From assembly GCA_937890765.1 (NCBI GenBank), contig CALADQ010000017.1:1-39479 (forward strand): DNA of 39,479 bases. Direction: 5' to 3'. The notes beneath the pieces were generated by a model. That model was not told where the DNA came from and made no database searches. It saw only the letters and a program-made list of their open reading frames with translations. Both the position numbers and the translations under genes were made by a program. Position 1 is the stretch's first letter. Each line of letters starts with the position of its first letter. Source of the DNA: an uncultured Candidatus Neoarthromitus sp. (lineage in GTDB: Bacteria > Bacillota > Clostridia > Clostridiales > Clostridiaceae). Below, piece after piece: positions 1 through 8,437 of the stretch.

Positions 1-315
1 TAAAATATCTTTTACCATTTTCTTATTCATGCAAATCGAACTTGTAAAAAAATCGCATCCATTATATTTTATCCCCAAAGCATCCAAAATACTTTGAACT
101 TGTCCATCTTCTCCAAAACTTCCATGCAAAGCTATGAAAACAAAATCCAAACCTTCGCATTTAAAAACATCTTTTTTATTATCAACAAGTATTTCAAATA
201 CTTCATACTTATCTCTGTTTAAATTTTTGCTGATTTGAGTTCCTGTATTTATAGAAACTTCTCTTTCAGAGGACAATCCTCCGTACAAAACTCCAACTTT
301 CAATTTTTGACTCAT
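1..315 (-). CDS. ddl: D-alanine--D-alanine ligase, N-terminal part (cut by window edge)
   Basis: Reading the minus strand from ATG at 315 gives 105 codons without a stop up to the window edge. The N-terminus reads MSQKLKVGVLYGGLSSEREV, followed further on by FVFIALHGSFGEDG, which match the N-terminal fold of ATP-grasp D-Ala-D-Ala ligases (GGxSxEhEVS and ALHGxxGEDG). The enzyme joins two D-alanines in the cytoplasm for peptidoglycan precursors. The ATG overlaps the nth stop in an ATGA arrangement (312-315), so it is probably translationally coupled and is the last visible gene of the queG-plsC-nth-ddl run. The ATP-binding part lies outside the window. Confidence 0.9.
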   Translation of the reverse strand, partial: MSQKLKVGVLYGGLSSEREVSINTGTQISKNLNRDKYEVFEILVDNKKDVFKCEGLDFVFIALHGSFGEDGQVQSILDALGIKYNGCDFFTSSICMNKKMVKDIL

Positions 316-965
316 GAAATCCTCCCCCTAGATTTATGATTTAAATTTTTATAATATTTGCAATAATTATTTACGGAACATTCTAAACATTTTGGATTTC
401 TTGAAGTGCAACACCTTCTTCCATGAAATATTATTGTATGATGACAAATTGTCCAAAGATTTTCATCTATGTTCTTCATTAAATCTAATTCTGTTTTTTC
501 TGGAGTATTAGAATTGGCCAAACCTATTCTATTTGAAACTCTAAACACATGCACATCAACAGCAAAAGCTTGAACACCAAAACAATTAGATATAACAACA
601 TTTGCAGTTTTTCTTCCCACTCCTGGAAGAGTTATAAGTTCATCACGAGTTTTAGGAACTTCGCCTGAAAAATTATCTCTTAGCATCTTGCAAAGAGAAA
701 CTATGTTTTTACTTTTAGTTTTATAAAGGCCTATTACTCTTATTTTATCTTGAACCTGTTCTTCGCTTAGCTCCAAAAATTTTTCAAGAGTACCGTATTC
801 TTTAAATAATTTTTTAGTTACTTCATTAACTTTTTTGTCAGTGGTCTGTGCAGACAAAACAGTTGCAATTAATAATTGAAATGGATTTTCATATTCCAAT
901 TCACATTTTGCATCAGGATATGTATCCATAAGTTTACTAACAATTTCTCTAAAATTTTTCTTCAT
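312..965 (-). CDS. nth: Endonuclease III (base-excision repair DNA glycosylase/AP lyase)
   Basis: This is a full-length endonuclease III, which removes oxidised pyrimidines and nicks the abasic site. It shows the helix-hairpin-helix LPGVGRKTANVV carrying the catalytic Lys, the VDVHVFRV segment carrying the catalytic Asp, and a C-terminal [4Fe-4S] cluster loop with spacing C-x6-C-x2-C-x5-C (ending CSVNNYC). The reading frame is open further upstream. I chose the Met at 965 because the family begins close to the FREIVSKL helix; Met at 974 is also possible, and a GAGGAG lies just before both. The start region overlaps the plsC stop by about 17 bp, and the stop overlaps the ddl start by 4 bp, so the genes look co-transcribed and coupled. 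Confidence 0.93.
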   Translation of the reverse strand: MKKNFREIVSKLMDTYPDAKCELEYENPFQLLIATVLSAQTTDKKVNEVTKKLFKEYGTLEKFLELSEEQVQDKIRVIGLYKTKSKNIVSLCKMLRDNFSGEVPKTRDELITLPGVGRKTANVVISNCFGVQAFAVDVHVFRVSNRIGLANSNTPEKTELDLMKNIDENLWTICHHTIIFHGRRCCTSRNPKCLECSVNNYCKYYKNLNHKSRGRIS

Positions 966-1692
966 TTTCACCATATTCTCCTCTATAATCACAAGGAAGA
1001 AGTTTCGCAATTGATGTCATCAAATATTCAACACATCTTTCTTCATAATCTTGTTTAGATTCATCATTTAGTTTAGTTGGTATATAAATTTCTTCTCCAA
1101 CATTAACATAAACATCAGCATGACAAAAATTTTCTTTGTCCATGTTTCCACTTTGATCGACAGGCATAAATTTTTCGCTTCCATAAATTCCAAGAGGAAC
1201 AATTGGAACATTGCAAAGTTTTGAAATTAAATATATTCCTTTCTTAGCTTTAATCATTGAGCCCGTCCTACTTCTTGTTCCCTCTGGGAAAATCAAAATA
1301 TTATTTCCAGCTTTCACATGCTTAACCAAATTTGATATAGCATTTTTATCAGGTGACGATGGAGTAATTTGAATATTTTTAACTATCTTCGTTCCCAAAT
1401 TTGTAAATGGGTCTTGAGTAAGTTTAACACCCATAATAAAAGTAACATCATTATTTTTTAAAACTTTATTTAAAATAAGCCCATCTGCATTACTTAAATG
1501 ATTGCATATAAAAATAACCGGCGCCTTAATGTTATTTAACTTTTCACCATTTATAACTTTTAAATTTGCATATTTTTTTATGTAACACTCGATACCAAAA
1601 TTAACTAAAAACTTGAGAGCTTTATCTGGAATAAACTTTCCTAAAAACAAAATAATTGAACTTATTAAATGAACTGACGATATTTTTTTCAT
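949..1692 (-). CDS. plsC: 1-acyl-sn-glycerol-3-phosphate acyltransferase (PlsC family)
   Basis: A 247-aa member of the LPLAT/PlsC acyltransferase family, which acylates lysophosphatidic acid at the membrane during phospholipid synthesis. Block I is NHLSNAD at residues 64-70 (the catalytic H-x4-D), block III is FPEGTR at 135-140, and block IV is VPIVPLGIYG. An N-terminal hydrophobic stretch (about residues 8-20) suggests a membrane-associated helix. It sits 9 bp after queG and overlaps nth, inside a tight minus-strand operon. The family is broad, so the exact acyl acceptor is inferred from the usual role of plsC in Firmicutes. Confidence 0.88.
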   Translation of the reverse strand: MKKISSVHLISSIILFLGKFIPDKALKFLVNFGIECYIKKYANLKVINGEKLNNIKAPVIFICNHLSNADGLILNKVLKNNDVTFIMGVKLTQDPFTNLGTKIVKNIQITPSSPDKNAISNLVKHVKAGNNILIFPEGTRSRTGSMIKAKKGIYLISKLCNVPIVPLGIYGSEKFMPVDQSGNMDKENFCHADVYVNVGEEIYIPTKLNDESKQDYEERCVEYLMTSIAKLLPCDYRGEYGENEEKF

Positions 1693-1701
1693 GTAAAACC
1701 C

Positions 1702-2709
1702 CTACTTATGTTTTTTAATTCTATTTTTATAATTGTTTAAGTACTCTACATGCGAGTAATTTAAATTCTCTATAAAATCTATATCATTTTTATTTTTTAT
1801 TATAACATTTCTTTTTAATAAATTTTTCCCTCTCCACGAACAAGAAACTTTTTTAAAATTTTCTTTAAAAAATTTATTGTCCATGCTAGCAATAGTAACA
1901 TCATCTAAAGAATTAAAAAATTCTTGTACATCAAACCGTTCATCAAAAGAAAATTCTTTGTTTCGGTTTTTAGGACAAACATCCTGACAAATATCGCATC
2001 CAAAAATCATTTCATTTAAATTATTGATTTCCAAATCATCCAAATGTTTTTGTTGAGTTAAATTAGAAATGCATTTTCGAAAATTTTTTTCAACCAAAAC
2101 ATCATTAGGACATTTCTTTATACAACTTCTGCACTTGCCACAATGTTTAAAATTTGAAATTTCATCGTACTTAAGTTTATACTCCTCATCTTTAAGCTCA
2201 AAACAAATTTCCGCATCCGTAATAACTTCTCCCAAAAAAACATAAGAGCCATAAAGCTCAGTATAAAACAAACTATTTCTACCTATGTGACCATAATCGC
2301 ATAAATAAGCAATATATCTTTCAGGCAAATTATTGCTATCACAAAAACTTTTTCCCTCATATCCATTTGATTTTAAAAATTCACATATTTGTTTTAAATA
2401 ACTTCCAACAACGTGATGATAATCAAGACCTTGCGTATATTTAGAAAAATTTTTGTTGTAGGAAAACCCTTCTCTATAATAAGGAACCGCAATAGAAATT
2501 ATAGTTTTCCCATTTTCCATATACAAAAAAGGATTAATACGTTTTTCAATATCATCTTCTTCAAATTCCGTAAAATTTTTATTTAATTTTTTCGATAAAT
2601 AATAATCATAAAGCTCTTCAAATTTTCTACATTTCGTAAATCCAAAACACTTAATCCCTAAATCTCCTATAAATTTTGACAATTCTTGTTTTAATTTTAA
2701 ATTCACCAT
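1702..2709 (-). CDS. queG: Epoxyqueuosine reductase QueG
   Basis: A 335-aa Fe-S/cobalamin enzyme that makes the last step of queuosine biosynthesis, reducing epoxyqueuosine to queuosine in tRNA. It carries two [4Fe-4S] signatures: CGKCRSCIKKCP at residues 190-201, and C213 with CDICQDVCP at 238-246. The upstream segment DYHHVVGSYLKQ and the GHIGRNSLFYT region are typical of QueG. The length is slightly short compared with about 350-380 residues in many homologues, at the C-terminal HEAT-like region. It is the first gene of the run ending in ddl, and a hairpin separates it from the gene upstream. No other queuosine genes are visible here, so the precursor may be salvaged. Confidence 0.88.
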   Translation of the reverse strand: MVNLKLKQELSKFIGDLGIKCFGFTKCRKFEELYDYYLSKKLNKNFTEFEEDDIEKRINPFLYMENGKTIISIAVPYYREGFSYNKNFSKYTQGLDYHHVVGSYLKQICEFLKSNGYEGKSFCDSNNLPERYIAYLCDYGHIGRNSLFYTELYGSYVFLGEVITDAEICFELKDEEYKLKYDEISNFKHCGKCRSCIKKCPNDVLVEKNFRKCISNLTQQKHLDDLEINNLNEMIFGCDICQDVCPKNRNKEFSFDERFDVQEFFNSLDDVTIASMDNKFFKENFKKVSCSWRGKNLLKRNVIIKNKNDIDFIENLNYSHVEYLNNYKNRIKKHK

Positions 2710-2731
2710 AAATTTTTACCCACAAAAATAT

Positions 2732-2759
2732 GGTTTAAAAGAACTTAATCTCTTAAACC
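2732..2759 (-). terminator. Probable intrinsic terminator after the MgtE_N/CBS gene
   Basis: On the minus strand GGTTTAAGAG pairs with CTTTTAAACC (10 bp with one G-U pair) around an 8-nt loop, followed by a modest T tract (ATATTTTT). It lies between the stop of the MgtE_N/CBS gene and the start of queG. Confidence 0.6.
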
Positions 2760-2781
2760 TAAAAATTAATTTATCAATATT

Positions 2782-4035
2782 TTAAATTCTAAAAAAATCT
2801 TTTGTCAATATGTCATGTATAAATAAAGAACCGCATATTTTCATATCTTTATTAACAACAGGAAGAGTAAACAAATCGTATTTTAAAAATTTATCTATAG
2901 CACTATGTAAATCATCACTGTCATAAATAAATATAAAACTTTTATCCATAACGTCAAAAACTTTTAAATATCGTTCTCCGAATATCAAAGTTTTAAAATC
3001 TATCGTGCCCTTCAAAATATTATTTTCATCAACCACATAAATATTGTAAAGATCCTCTTCTTTGGGATTAGAATTTGTATCTCTAATCACCTCCAACATT
3101 TCTCCAAGCTTAACATTCAAATTAAAACTTATAAATTCTGTGTTCATTATACTTCCAACCGTGTCATCTTCATAAGCCATGATGGTATTTATAGTTTTAA
3201 TATCGTCTTCTTCCAAATTAATCAAAATTCTTTCTTTGGATTTGTCATCCATTTCTTCTAATATATCAACTAACTCGTAATTCGAAATGTAATCCAGTAT
3301 ACTTATAATTTTAGAATCGCTCAAATCTTTTATTAAATCTACCCTTATATTATTATCTTCTATCTCTTCCAAAATTTCGCTAGCTAAATCATCATCAAAA
3401 CTTTCAAACAATCTTTTTCTATCGTTATCATTTAATTCTTCAAGTATGCTTGCAATATCAGCTGGATGCATAGTTGAAATTTTTTGATTTGGTATAGAAA
3501 TCGATTTATTATCATTCATAAATTCAATTGACTCCATATCTTCCCACTTTATTATTGTATCAACTGATTTTTTAAACAAAACATTTGTTAATTTCTTAAG
3601 CAAAATAGGAAAATGTTTTATATTAAATCTTCTAAGAAACGACGTTATTCCACTTTCTACAGCAACTATCCTAACTTCCCCTAAAACATTTGCAATTTGG
3701 AAATCCATTATTTTTACAACTTTTTTTCCATTTATATCAACTATTTGTTTATTTAACAAATTTTTAGATAATAGATACTTATAACTTTGAGGTATTATAT
3801 TGTAAACACCCGATACTCTCATTGTAATTTTCCCTTTATTATCATAAAAATTCACATTTTTAAATTCATAGTAAAAATCTTCTCTATTTTTCCAAATTTT
3901 ATATCCAATAAATCGGGGATAACCTTTTTCATTTGAAACATATACATCTTTTAATTTTCCTAAAACATCTCCAAATTCATCATACACATTTTGATTTAAA
4001 ATACCTGTAAAATGAACTAAATTAAGTTTAACCAT
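2782..4035 (-). CDS. Soluble PRC-barrel / MgtE_N / CBS-pair protein without channel domain
   Basis: A 417-aa protein with three recognisable parts: an N-terminal PRC-barrel-like beta domain (about residues 1-85, FGDVLGKLKDVYVSNEKG), an MgtE N-terminal superhelical domain (about 190-290, with the repeated pattern MHPADIASILEELN), and a CBS-domain pair at the C-terminus (about 290-417, with DDTVGSIMNTEFIS and FTLPVVNKD). In MgtE channels the N and CBS domains sense cytosolic Mg2+ and close the pore. Here no transmembrane segments follow, so it cannot itself transport. Similar channel-less proteins occur in clostridia, sometimes beside Nramp transporters; no transporter adjoins it here. A regulatory or metal/nucleotide-sensing role is an inference. 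Confidence 0.8.
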   Translation of the reverse strand: MVKLNLVHFTGILNQNVYDEFGDVLGKLKDVYVSNEKGYPRFIGYKIWKNREDFYYEFKNVNFYDNKGKITMRVSGVYNIIPQSYKYLLSKNLLNKQIVDINGKKVVKIMDFQIANVLGEVRIVAVESGITSFLRRFNIKHFPILLKKLTNVLFKKSVDTIIKWEDMESIEFMNDNKSISIPNQKISTMHPADIASILEELNDNDRKRLFESFDDDLASEILEEIEDNNIRVDLIKDLSDSKIISILDYISNYELVDILEEMDDKSKERILINLEEDDIKTINTIMAYEDDTVGSIMNTEFISFNLNVKLGEMLEVIRDTNSNPKEEDLYNIYVVDENNILKGTIDFKTLIFGERYLKVFDVMDKSFIFIYDSDDLHSAIDKFLKYDLFTLPVVNKDMKICGSLFIHDILTKDFFRI

Positions 4036-4138
4036 AAAATCACCCCGTAATTACTTTATTGTTATCTTAAAACTCAAATAAAATTCTAATTTTCAAAAAA
4101 CAAAAATAGACCATAACTAATAAAAACTACAGCCTATT

Positions 4139-4549
4139 TTACTTCTTAGAAGAAGACCCACTACTTAAAATTTTGCAATTTTTATTGCATAGAGTTAAAA
4201 ATTTACTTTTACATTCATCACTTATTCCATCTAAAAGTTCTTGCTCGATTTCAAGTCTTATAAAATCACAATTTATAATTTCACATAAAGCACTACATTT
4301 CATAGTAACATACCTTAAGTAACACCGTTGCGCTTCACATATAGCAGATAAAAGAACGTCTATAATTAATCCTAGTTCTTCAACTTGCTTTATAGCACGT
4401 TTCTTTTTTCGTTTAGAAATTAAAACATTTAAATTAACATCGTTTAAGGTAGAAACCAAATTTCTGTAGTTTATAACATAAATATCTAACATTTTTAATA
4501 AATTTATCAAATCCTGATAATAAACGTCTATAGAATGTTTATAAGACAT
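4139..4549 (-). CDS. Unknown 136-aa helical protein
   Basis: I do not recognise this protein. It is predicted mostly helical, with a basic patch (SKRKKKRAIKQ, about residues 44-54), seven scattered cysteines in the second half including CNKNC near the end, and a Ser/Lys tail. There is no signal peptide or membrane segment. The ATG at 4549 has only a poor ribosome site (GGGATT about 14 nt upstream), so expression may be weak. It stands alone, with about 75 bp to sdaAA upstream and about 100 bp to the next gene downstream. Length and codon use are consistent with a real gene, but support is moderate. Confidence 0.55.
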   Translation of the reverse strand: MSYKHSIDVYYQDLINLLKMLDIYVINYRNLVSTLNDVNLNVLISKRKKKRAIKQVEELGLIIDVLLSAICEAQRCYLRYVTMKCSALCEIINCDFIRLEIEQELLDGISDECKSKFLTLCNKNCKILSSGSSSKK

Positions 4550-4624
4550 TTTTTCAAAGTCTAATCCCTTTTTTTAAAATATTATAATCCTAATATATTT
4601 ATATACTTTATAAAAGTTCTTAAA

Positions 4625-5506
4625 CTAAAAGTTTTTTAACCTTTTCTTAAGCTCCTGAGCGGATTTGGTAACAGCCAGCCCTCCCAAAGATGTTTCTCTA
4701 AATTCTTTAGGCATAGCTCTTCCAACTTCATCTAAAGCTTTAACACAATCATCAAAAGAAATTTTACTATAAATTCCCGCCAAAACCAAATCGCTTGCAC
4801 TAAGTGCATTTACAACACCAGAAGCATTTCTCTTTGCACAAGGAACCTCAACCAATCCAAGAACAGGGTCACAAATTAATCCTAAAACATTTTTTATACA
4901 AATAGCCGCAGCGTTAAAACTTTCTTCAGCACTTCCTCCCATCATATAAACTACTCCTGCCGCAGCCATAGCGGAAGCAACTCCACATTCTGCTTGACAC
5001 CCTCCTTCTGCTCCTGATATGGTAGCATTTTCTATAAATAAAATTCCAATTATTGATGAAGTTAATAAAGCTCTTCTTATAGTTTCCCTATCAAAACTAA
5101 ATTTTTCTGCTATTGTCAAAATTGCAGCAGGAATTATTCCACAAGCCCCTGCTGTAGGCATTGCAACTATTTTTCCCATAGCAGAATTAACTTCAGAACA
5201 TGAAATTGCTCTACCCATAGCTTTAACTAAAAAATAATCTGTAACCAATTTATTCTTTTTATTGTTGGCATACTCTTCTAACTTTTTTCCATCTCCACCT
5301 ATTAATCCACTTAAAGAAATTACTTCAGTTTTTCTTCCACGCTCACTAGATGATTCCATAACATCTATTACATAATCTAAATTTTTATAAATTTCATCTT
5401 GTGTTTTAACTCCAAGCGATAATTCATAAATAAGTGCAATTTCCCAAAGTTCTTTGTTAAGCTCACTACACTTTTTTAAAATTTCTTCACCAGTTAAATT
5501 AAACAA
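4625..5506 (-). CDS. sdaAA: L-serine dehydratase, iron-sulfur-dependent, alpha subunit
   Basis: The catalytic subunit of the two-subunit clostridial/Bacillus L-serine ammonia-lyase, which deaminates serine to pyruvate. The 293-aa sequence shows SAMGKIVAMPTAGACGIIPA, GAEGGCQAECGVASAMAAAG and VPCAKRNASGVVNALSASD. The conserved cysteines in these blocks are the expected ligands of the oxygen-labile [4Fe-4S] cluster. It starts 6 bp after the beta-subunit gene, so the pair is an operon in the order beta-alpha. Such enzymes support amino-acid catabolism in anaerobes, feeding pyruvate to fermentation. Confidence 0.95.
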   Translation of the reverse strand: MFNLTGEEILKKCSELNKELWEIALIYELSLGVKTQDEIYKNLDYVIDVMESSSERGRKTEVISLSGLIGGDGKKLEEYANNKKNKLVTDYFLVKAMGRAISCSEVNSAMGKIVAMPTAGACGIIPAAILTIAEKFSFDRETIRRALLTSSIIGILFIENATISGAEGGCQAECGVASAMAAAGVVYMMGGSAEESFNAAAICIKNVLGLICDPVLGLVEVPCAKRNASGVVNALSASDLVLAGIYSKISFDDCVKALDEVGRAMPKEFRETSLGGLAVTKSAQELKKRLKNF

Positions 5507-5512
5507 AACTCA

Positions 5513-6181
5513 TCACCTCATTGCTTCAATAAATACACATTCTTTTATATCTTGTATAGACTTAACTTCATTTATCATTTTATCGTCCATTATTTGGTCA
5601 AGTTCAAATACCATAGAAGCTTTATAACCTTTTCTATCTCTAAAAACTTTTAGATAAGCAATATTTATATCGTTACTACTGAGAACTCCTGAAACTTTGT
5701 GAACTATGCCTGGCTTATCTATGTGATTTATTAAAAGAGTGTTGTATTGTCCAGTGAAATAAACTTGCTTTCCATTTATACTAACTATTTCAATATTTCC
5801 TCCTCCAACTGAAGAAGCTATTATAGAAATTTTTTTACTAGATTTTGTAGTTATGTCTAGCTTAACTGTATTTGGATGATACAAACTTCCCAAATCAACT
5901 TCAACAAATGAAAATTTTATTCCATGTTTTTTTGCAATTTCCATTGAATTTATAATTCTTTCATCATCAGTATCCATTCCTAAAATTCCGCCTACTAAAG
6001 CTCTATCTGTTCCATTCCCTTTGTAAGTTTTTCCAAAAGAACCGTGCAAATAAAATATTACTTCACAAATTTCATCGTTTGCTATTATTCTAGAAATTTT
6101 TCCTATTCTACAAGCTCCTGCCGTGTGCGAACTAGAAGGCCCAACCATAATTGGCCCAGATATTTCACTTAAACTTCTCAT
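5513..6181 (-). CDS. sdaAB: L-serine dehydratase, iron-sulfur-dependent, beta subunit
   Basis: A 222-aa beta subunit partnering the alpha subunit immediately downstream. The N-terminal segment SEISGPIMVGPSSSHTAGAC is the family hallmark, and the C-terminal 75 residues (IDKPGIVHKVSGVLSSNDIN onward) form an ACT domain, which in this family is involved in substrate or effector binding. It heads the operon. About 95 bp separate it from the divergent DUF421 gene, so both promoters must lie in that short gap. Confidence 0.95.
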   Translation of the reverse strand: MRSLSEISGPIMVGPSSSHTAGACRIGKISRIIANDEICEVIFYLHGSFGKTYKGNGTDRALVGGILGMDTDDERIINSMEIAKKHGIKFSFVEVDLGSLYHPNTVKLDITTKSSKKISIIASSVGGGNIEIVSINGKQVYFTGQYNTLLINHIDKPGIVHKVSGVLSSNDINIAYLKVFRDRKGYKASMVFELDQIMDDKMINEVKSIQDIKECVFIEAMR

Positions 6182-6276
6182 AACATCTCCTTTTCTTTAA
6201 TAAATTTACATAAATTTTCTATTTAAGATAATACTAATTTATATTTTAATTAAAAGCTTAATGGAGGTTTGTTTTA

Positions 6277-6930
6277 ATGATAATCGTATTAATACGAACT
6301 TTGGTTTTATTTATAGTAATGTTTTTCACCATGAAAATGATGGGAAAAAGATATATAGCTCAACTTGAGCCTTACGAATTTGTTGTTTCAATAATGATAG
6401 CAGAACTTGCAACACTTCCTCTTGAAGATACTTCAATTCCGCTATTGTATGGAATCATTTGCATTCTTACAATTTTGTTCATCGAATTTATTTTATCACA
6501 ACTACAACTTAAAAATATTCAACTTAGAAAATTTTTTGGGGGAACTTCAATCATACTAATTGAAAATGGAAAATTCATAAAAAAGAATTTGGAACAAGAG
6601 AAGTTGACTATTAACGATGTGCTTGAACAACTTAGAGTAAATGGAAATTATGAAATTTCACAAATCGCTTTTGCACTTTTAGAAAGCAATGGAAAAATAA
6701 CTGTAATTCCAAAAGATCAAAACAACCAAACTGTTTATTTACCAACTTCATTAATAATAGATGGGCAAATAAATAAACAAGGACTTAAATTTATAAACAG
6801 AAATATGGATTGGCTAAACAAACAGCTTAAACAAAATAAAATACAATCTCACGAGGAAATTTTTTATGCGTACACAGATACGCAAGGAAATTTTCAATAT
6901 CAACTAATAAAGAAAGGAAAACGCAAATGA
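6277..6930 (+). CDS. DUF421 (YetF/YcaP-type) membrane protein
   Basis: A 217-aa protein with three N-terminal membrane helices (about residues 2-20, 33-48 and 53-73), including the characteristic MMGKRYIAQLEPYEFVVSIM (usually MGKRxxGQLxPFDLVV). A cytoplasmic DUF421 domain follows, with LIENGKFIKKNLEQEKLTI and LLESNGKITVIP. The biochemical role of the family is not established; in Bacillus sporulation relatives it is linked to envelope functions. A clear GGAGGT lies 9 nt upstream of the ATG. Its stop overlaps the next start (ATGA at 6927-6930), as in other clostridia where DUF421 is coupled to DUF4363. Confidence 0.88.
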   Translation: MIIVLIRTLVLFIVMFFTMKMMGKRYIAQLEPYEFVVSIMIAELATLPLEDTSIPLLYGIICILTILFIEFILSQLQLKNIQLRKFFGGTSIILIENGKFIKKNLEQEKLTINDVLEQLRVNGNYEISQIAFALLESNGKITVIPKDQNNQTVYLPTSLIIDGQINKQGLKFINRNMDWLNKQLKQNKIQSHEEIFYAYTDTQGNFQYQLIKKGKRK

Positions 6931-7319
6931 TGAAAATTAATTTAAAAAATATTTTCGTGTACTCTGTGTATTTAATTTTAATTCTTATACTTACATATTT
7001 GTTTTGCAATTTAAAATCCTCCACAAAAAAAATGAATGAAGATCTCCAAATTGTTATAAAAAATGTTAGCGATGAAAATTGGGAATTGAGTTTTGAATTA
7101 TTTGAAAGTTTTGTGAAAAGTTACGAGAACAAAATTAAAAATTTTTCTTCCATAATAAGACATGACGAAGTGAACAAAGCTTTATTATCTATTGAAGAGA
7201 TTTCAACAAAAATAAATCTTAAAAATAAAGAAGAGTGTTTGTTTAGTCTTAGCAATTTGAATTTTTACATAAATACATTTTACAAAAATCAAATTCCAAA
7301 CTTACTTAACGTATTATAA
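6927..7319 (+). CDS. DUF4363 family membrane-anchored protein
   Basis: A 130-aa protein with one N-terminal membrane helix (about residues 9-27) and a helical extracytoplasmic domain with the pattern VSDENWELSFELFESF, typical of DUF4363. This small protein is found directly after DUF421 genes in clostridia. The ATG overlaps the DUF421 stop by 4 bp, which indicates translational coupling and suggests that the two proteins work together at the membrane. Function is unknown. Confidence 0.75.
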   Translation: MMKINLKNIFVYSVYLILILILTYLFCNLKSSTKKMNEDLQIVIKNVSDENWELSFELFESFVKSYENKIKNFSSIIRHDEVNKALLSIEEISTKINLKNKEECLFSLSNLNFYINTFYKNQIPNLLNVL

Positions 7320-7368
7320 TTTTTAAAGTATACATAATAAATTGTGAAGGTATTTCACTTTAATAAAT

Positions 7369-7397
7369 TTGGACTTTTTTAAATTTATCATTATAAT
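7369..7397 (+). promoter_or_regulatory. Sigma-A-type promoter of fba
   Basis: TTGGAC (7369-7374) and TATAAT (7392-7397) are separated by exactly 17 bp, about 65 bp upstream of the aldolase start. A strong vegetative promoter fits a central glycolytic gene. Confidence 0.75.
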
Positions 7398-7463
7398 AAA
7401 AAAGTAGATATTTTAAATACTATACAAGTTGTAGTATATAAAAATTAAGGAGTGATTATTTTT

Positions 7464-8396
7464 ATGCCATTAGTTACAACGAAAGAAATGTTTAAAAAGG
7501 CTTACAAGAAAGGCTACGCAATAGGTGCTTTCAACATAAATAACTTGGAATCTATTCAAGGTATCATTAAAGCTTGCAAAGAAAAACGTTCTGCAGTTAT
7601 ACTTCAATGCTCAACTGGCGCTATAAAATATGCTGGTATGGATTATTTAATTGCGCTTGTTAAAGCTGCCGTTGAAGAAAGCAAATTAGATATAGCTCTT
7701 CATTTAGACCACGGTCCAGATTTCGAAACTTGTAAAAAATGTATCGACGCTGGTTTCACTTCAGTAATGATTGACGGTTCTCACCACAAATTCCAAGACA
7801 ACGTTAGAATAACTACTCAAGTTGTTGAATATGCTCATTCAAAAGGTGTAACGGTTGAAGCAGAGCTTGGAGTTTTAGCTGGAGTTGAAGATGATGTTGT
7901 TGCAGACGATCACATATACACAAATCCCGATGAAGCAGTTGAATTTGTTAAACAAACTGGTTGCGATTCTTTAGCTATAGCGATTGGAACTTCACACGGT
8001 GCATTTAAATTTCCTCCAGACTTCAAACCAGAATTGAAATTTAGTATTTTGGAAGAAATTCAAAGAAAACTTCCTTCATTCCCTATAGTTTTACACGGTG
8101 CTTCTGCCGTTGACCCTCAAAGTGTTCAAACTTGCAACAAATACGGAGGACAAATTCAAGACGCTGTTGGAATTCCTGTTGAAATGCTTAGAAAGGCATC
8201 ATCAATGGCTGTATGTAAAATAAATATGGACACTGATTTAAGATTAGCAATGACTGCAAGCATAAGAAAAATTTTTGGAGATACTCCTTCAGAATTTGAT
8301 CCTAGAAAATATTTAGGAGCTGCAAGAGAAGCAGTTAAAAATGTTGTAATAAATAAAATAGAAACTATTTTGTGTTCTGAAAACTCTTCTAATTAA
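7464..8396 (+). CDS. fba: Fructose-1,6-bisphosphate aldolase, class II
   Basis: A 310-aa zinc-dependent aldolase that splits fructose-1,6-bisphosphate into DHAP and glyceraldehyde-3-phosphate. Visible features are LHLDHGPDFETC (residues 79-90, His80/Asp82/His83 of the metal site), EAELGVLAGVEDDV, the GTSHGAFKF loop, FPIVLHGASAVD, and CKINMDTDLRLAMTASIRK for phosphate binding. An in-frame GTG at 7452 lies inside the ribosome site, so I chose ATG 7464, which is preceded by AAGGAG at 7447-7452. It is monocistronic, with its own promoter and a strong terminator. Confidence 0.96.
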   Translation: MPLVTTKEMFKKAYKKGYAIGAFNINNLESIQGIIKACKEKRSAVILQCSTGAIKYAGMDYLIALVKAAVEESKLDIALHLDHGPDFETCKKCIDAGFTSVMIDGSHHKFQDNVRITTQVVEYAHSKGVTVEAELGVLAGVEDDVVADDHIYTNPDEAVEFVKQTGCDSLAIAIGTSHGAFKFPPDFKPELKFSILEEIQRKLPSFPIVLHGASAVDPQSVQTCNKYGGQIQDAVGIPVEMLRKASSMAVCKINMDTDLRLAMTASIRKIFGDTPSEFDPRKYLGAAREAVKNVVINKIETILCSENSSN

Positions 8397-8428
8397 AAAA
8401 GCGTGGAGAAAACTTCACGCTTTTTTTC
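8395..8428. terminator. Bidirectional intrinsic terminator between fba and thiT
   Basis: GCGTGGAG pairs with CTTCACGC (one G-U pair) around an AAAA loop. Six A precede it and seven T follow it, so it can stop fba transcripts on the plus strand and thiT transcripts on the minus strand. Confidence 0.92.
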
Positions 8429-8437
8429 ACAAACAAA

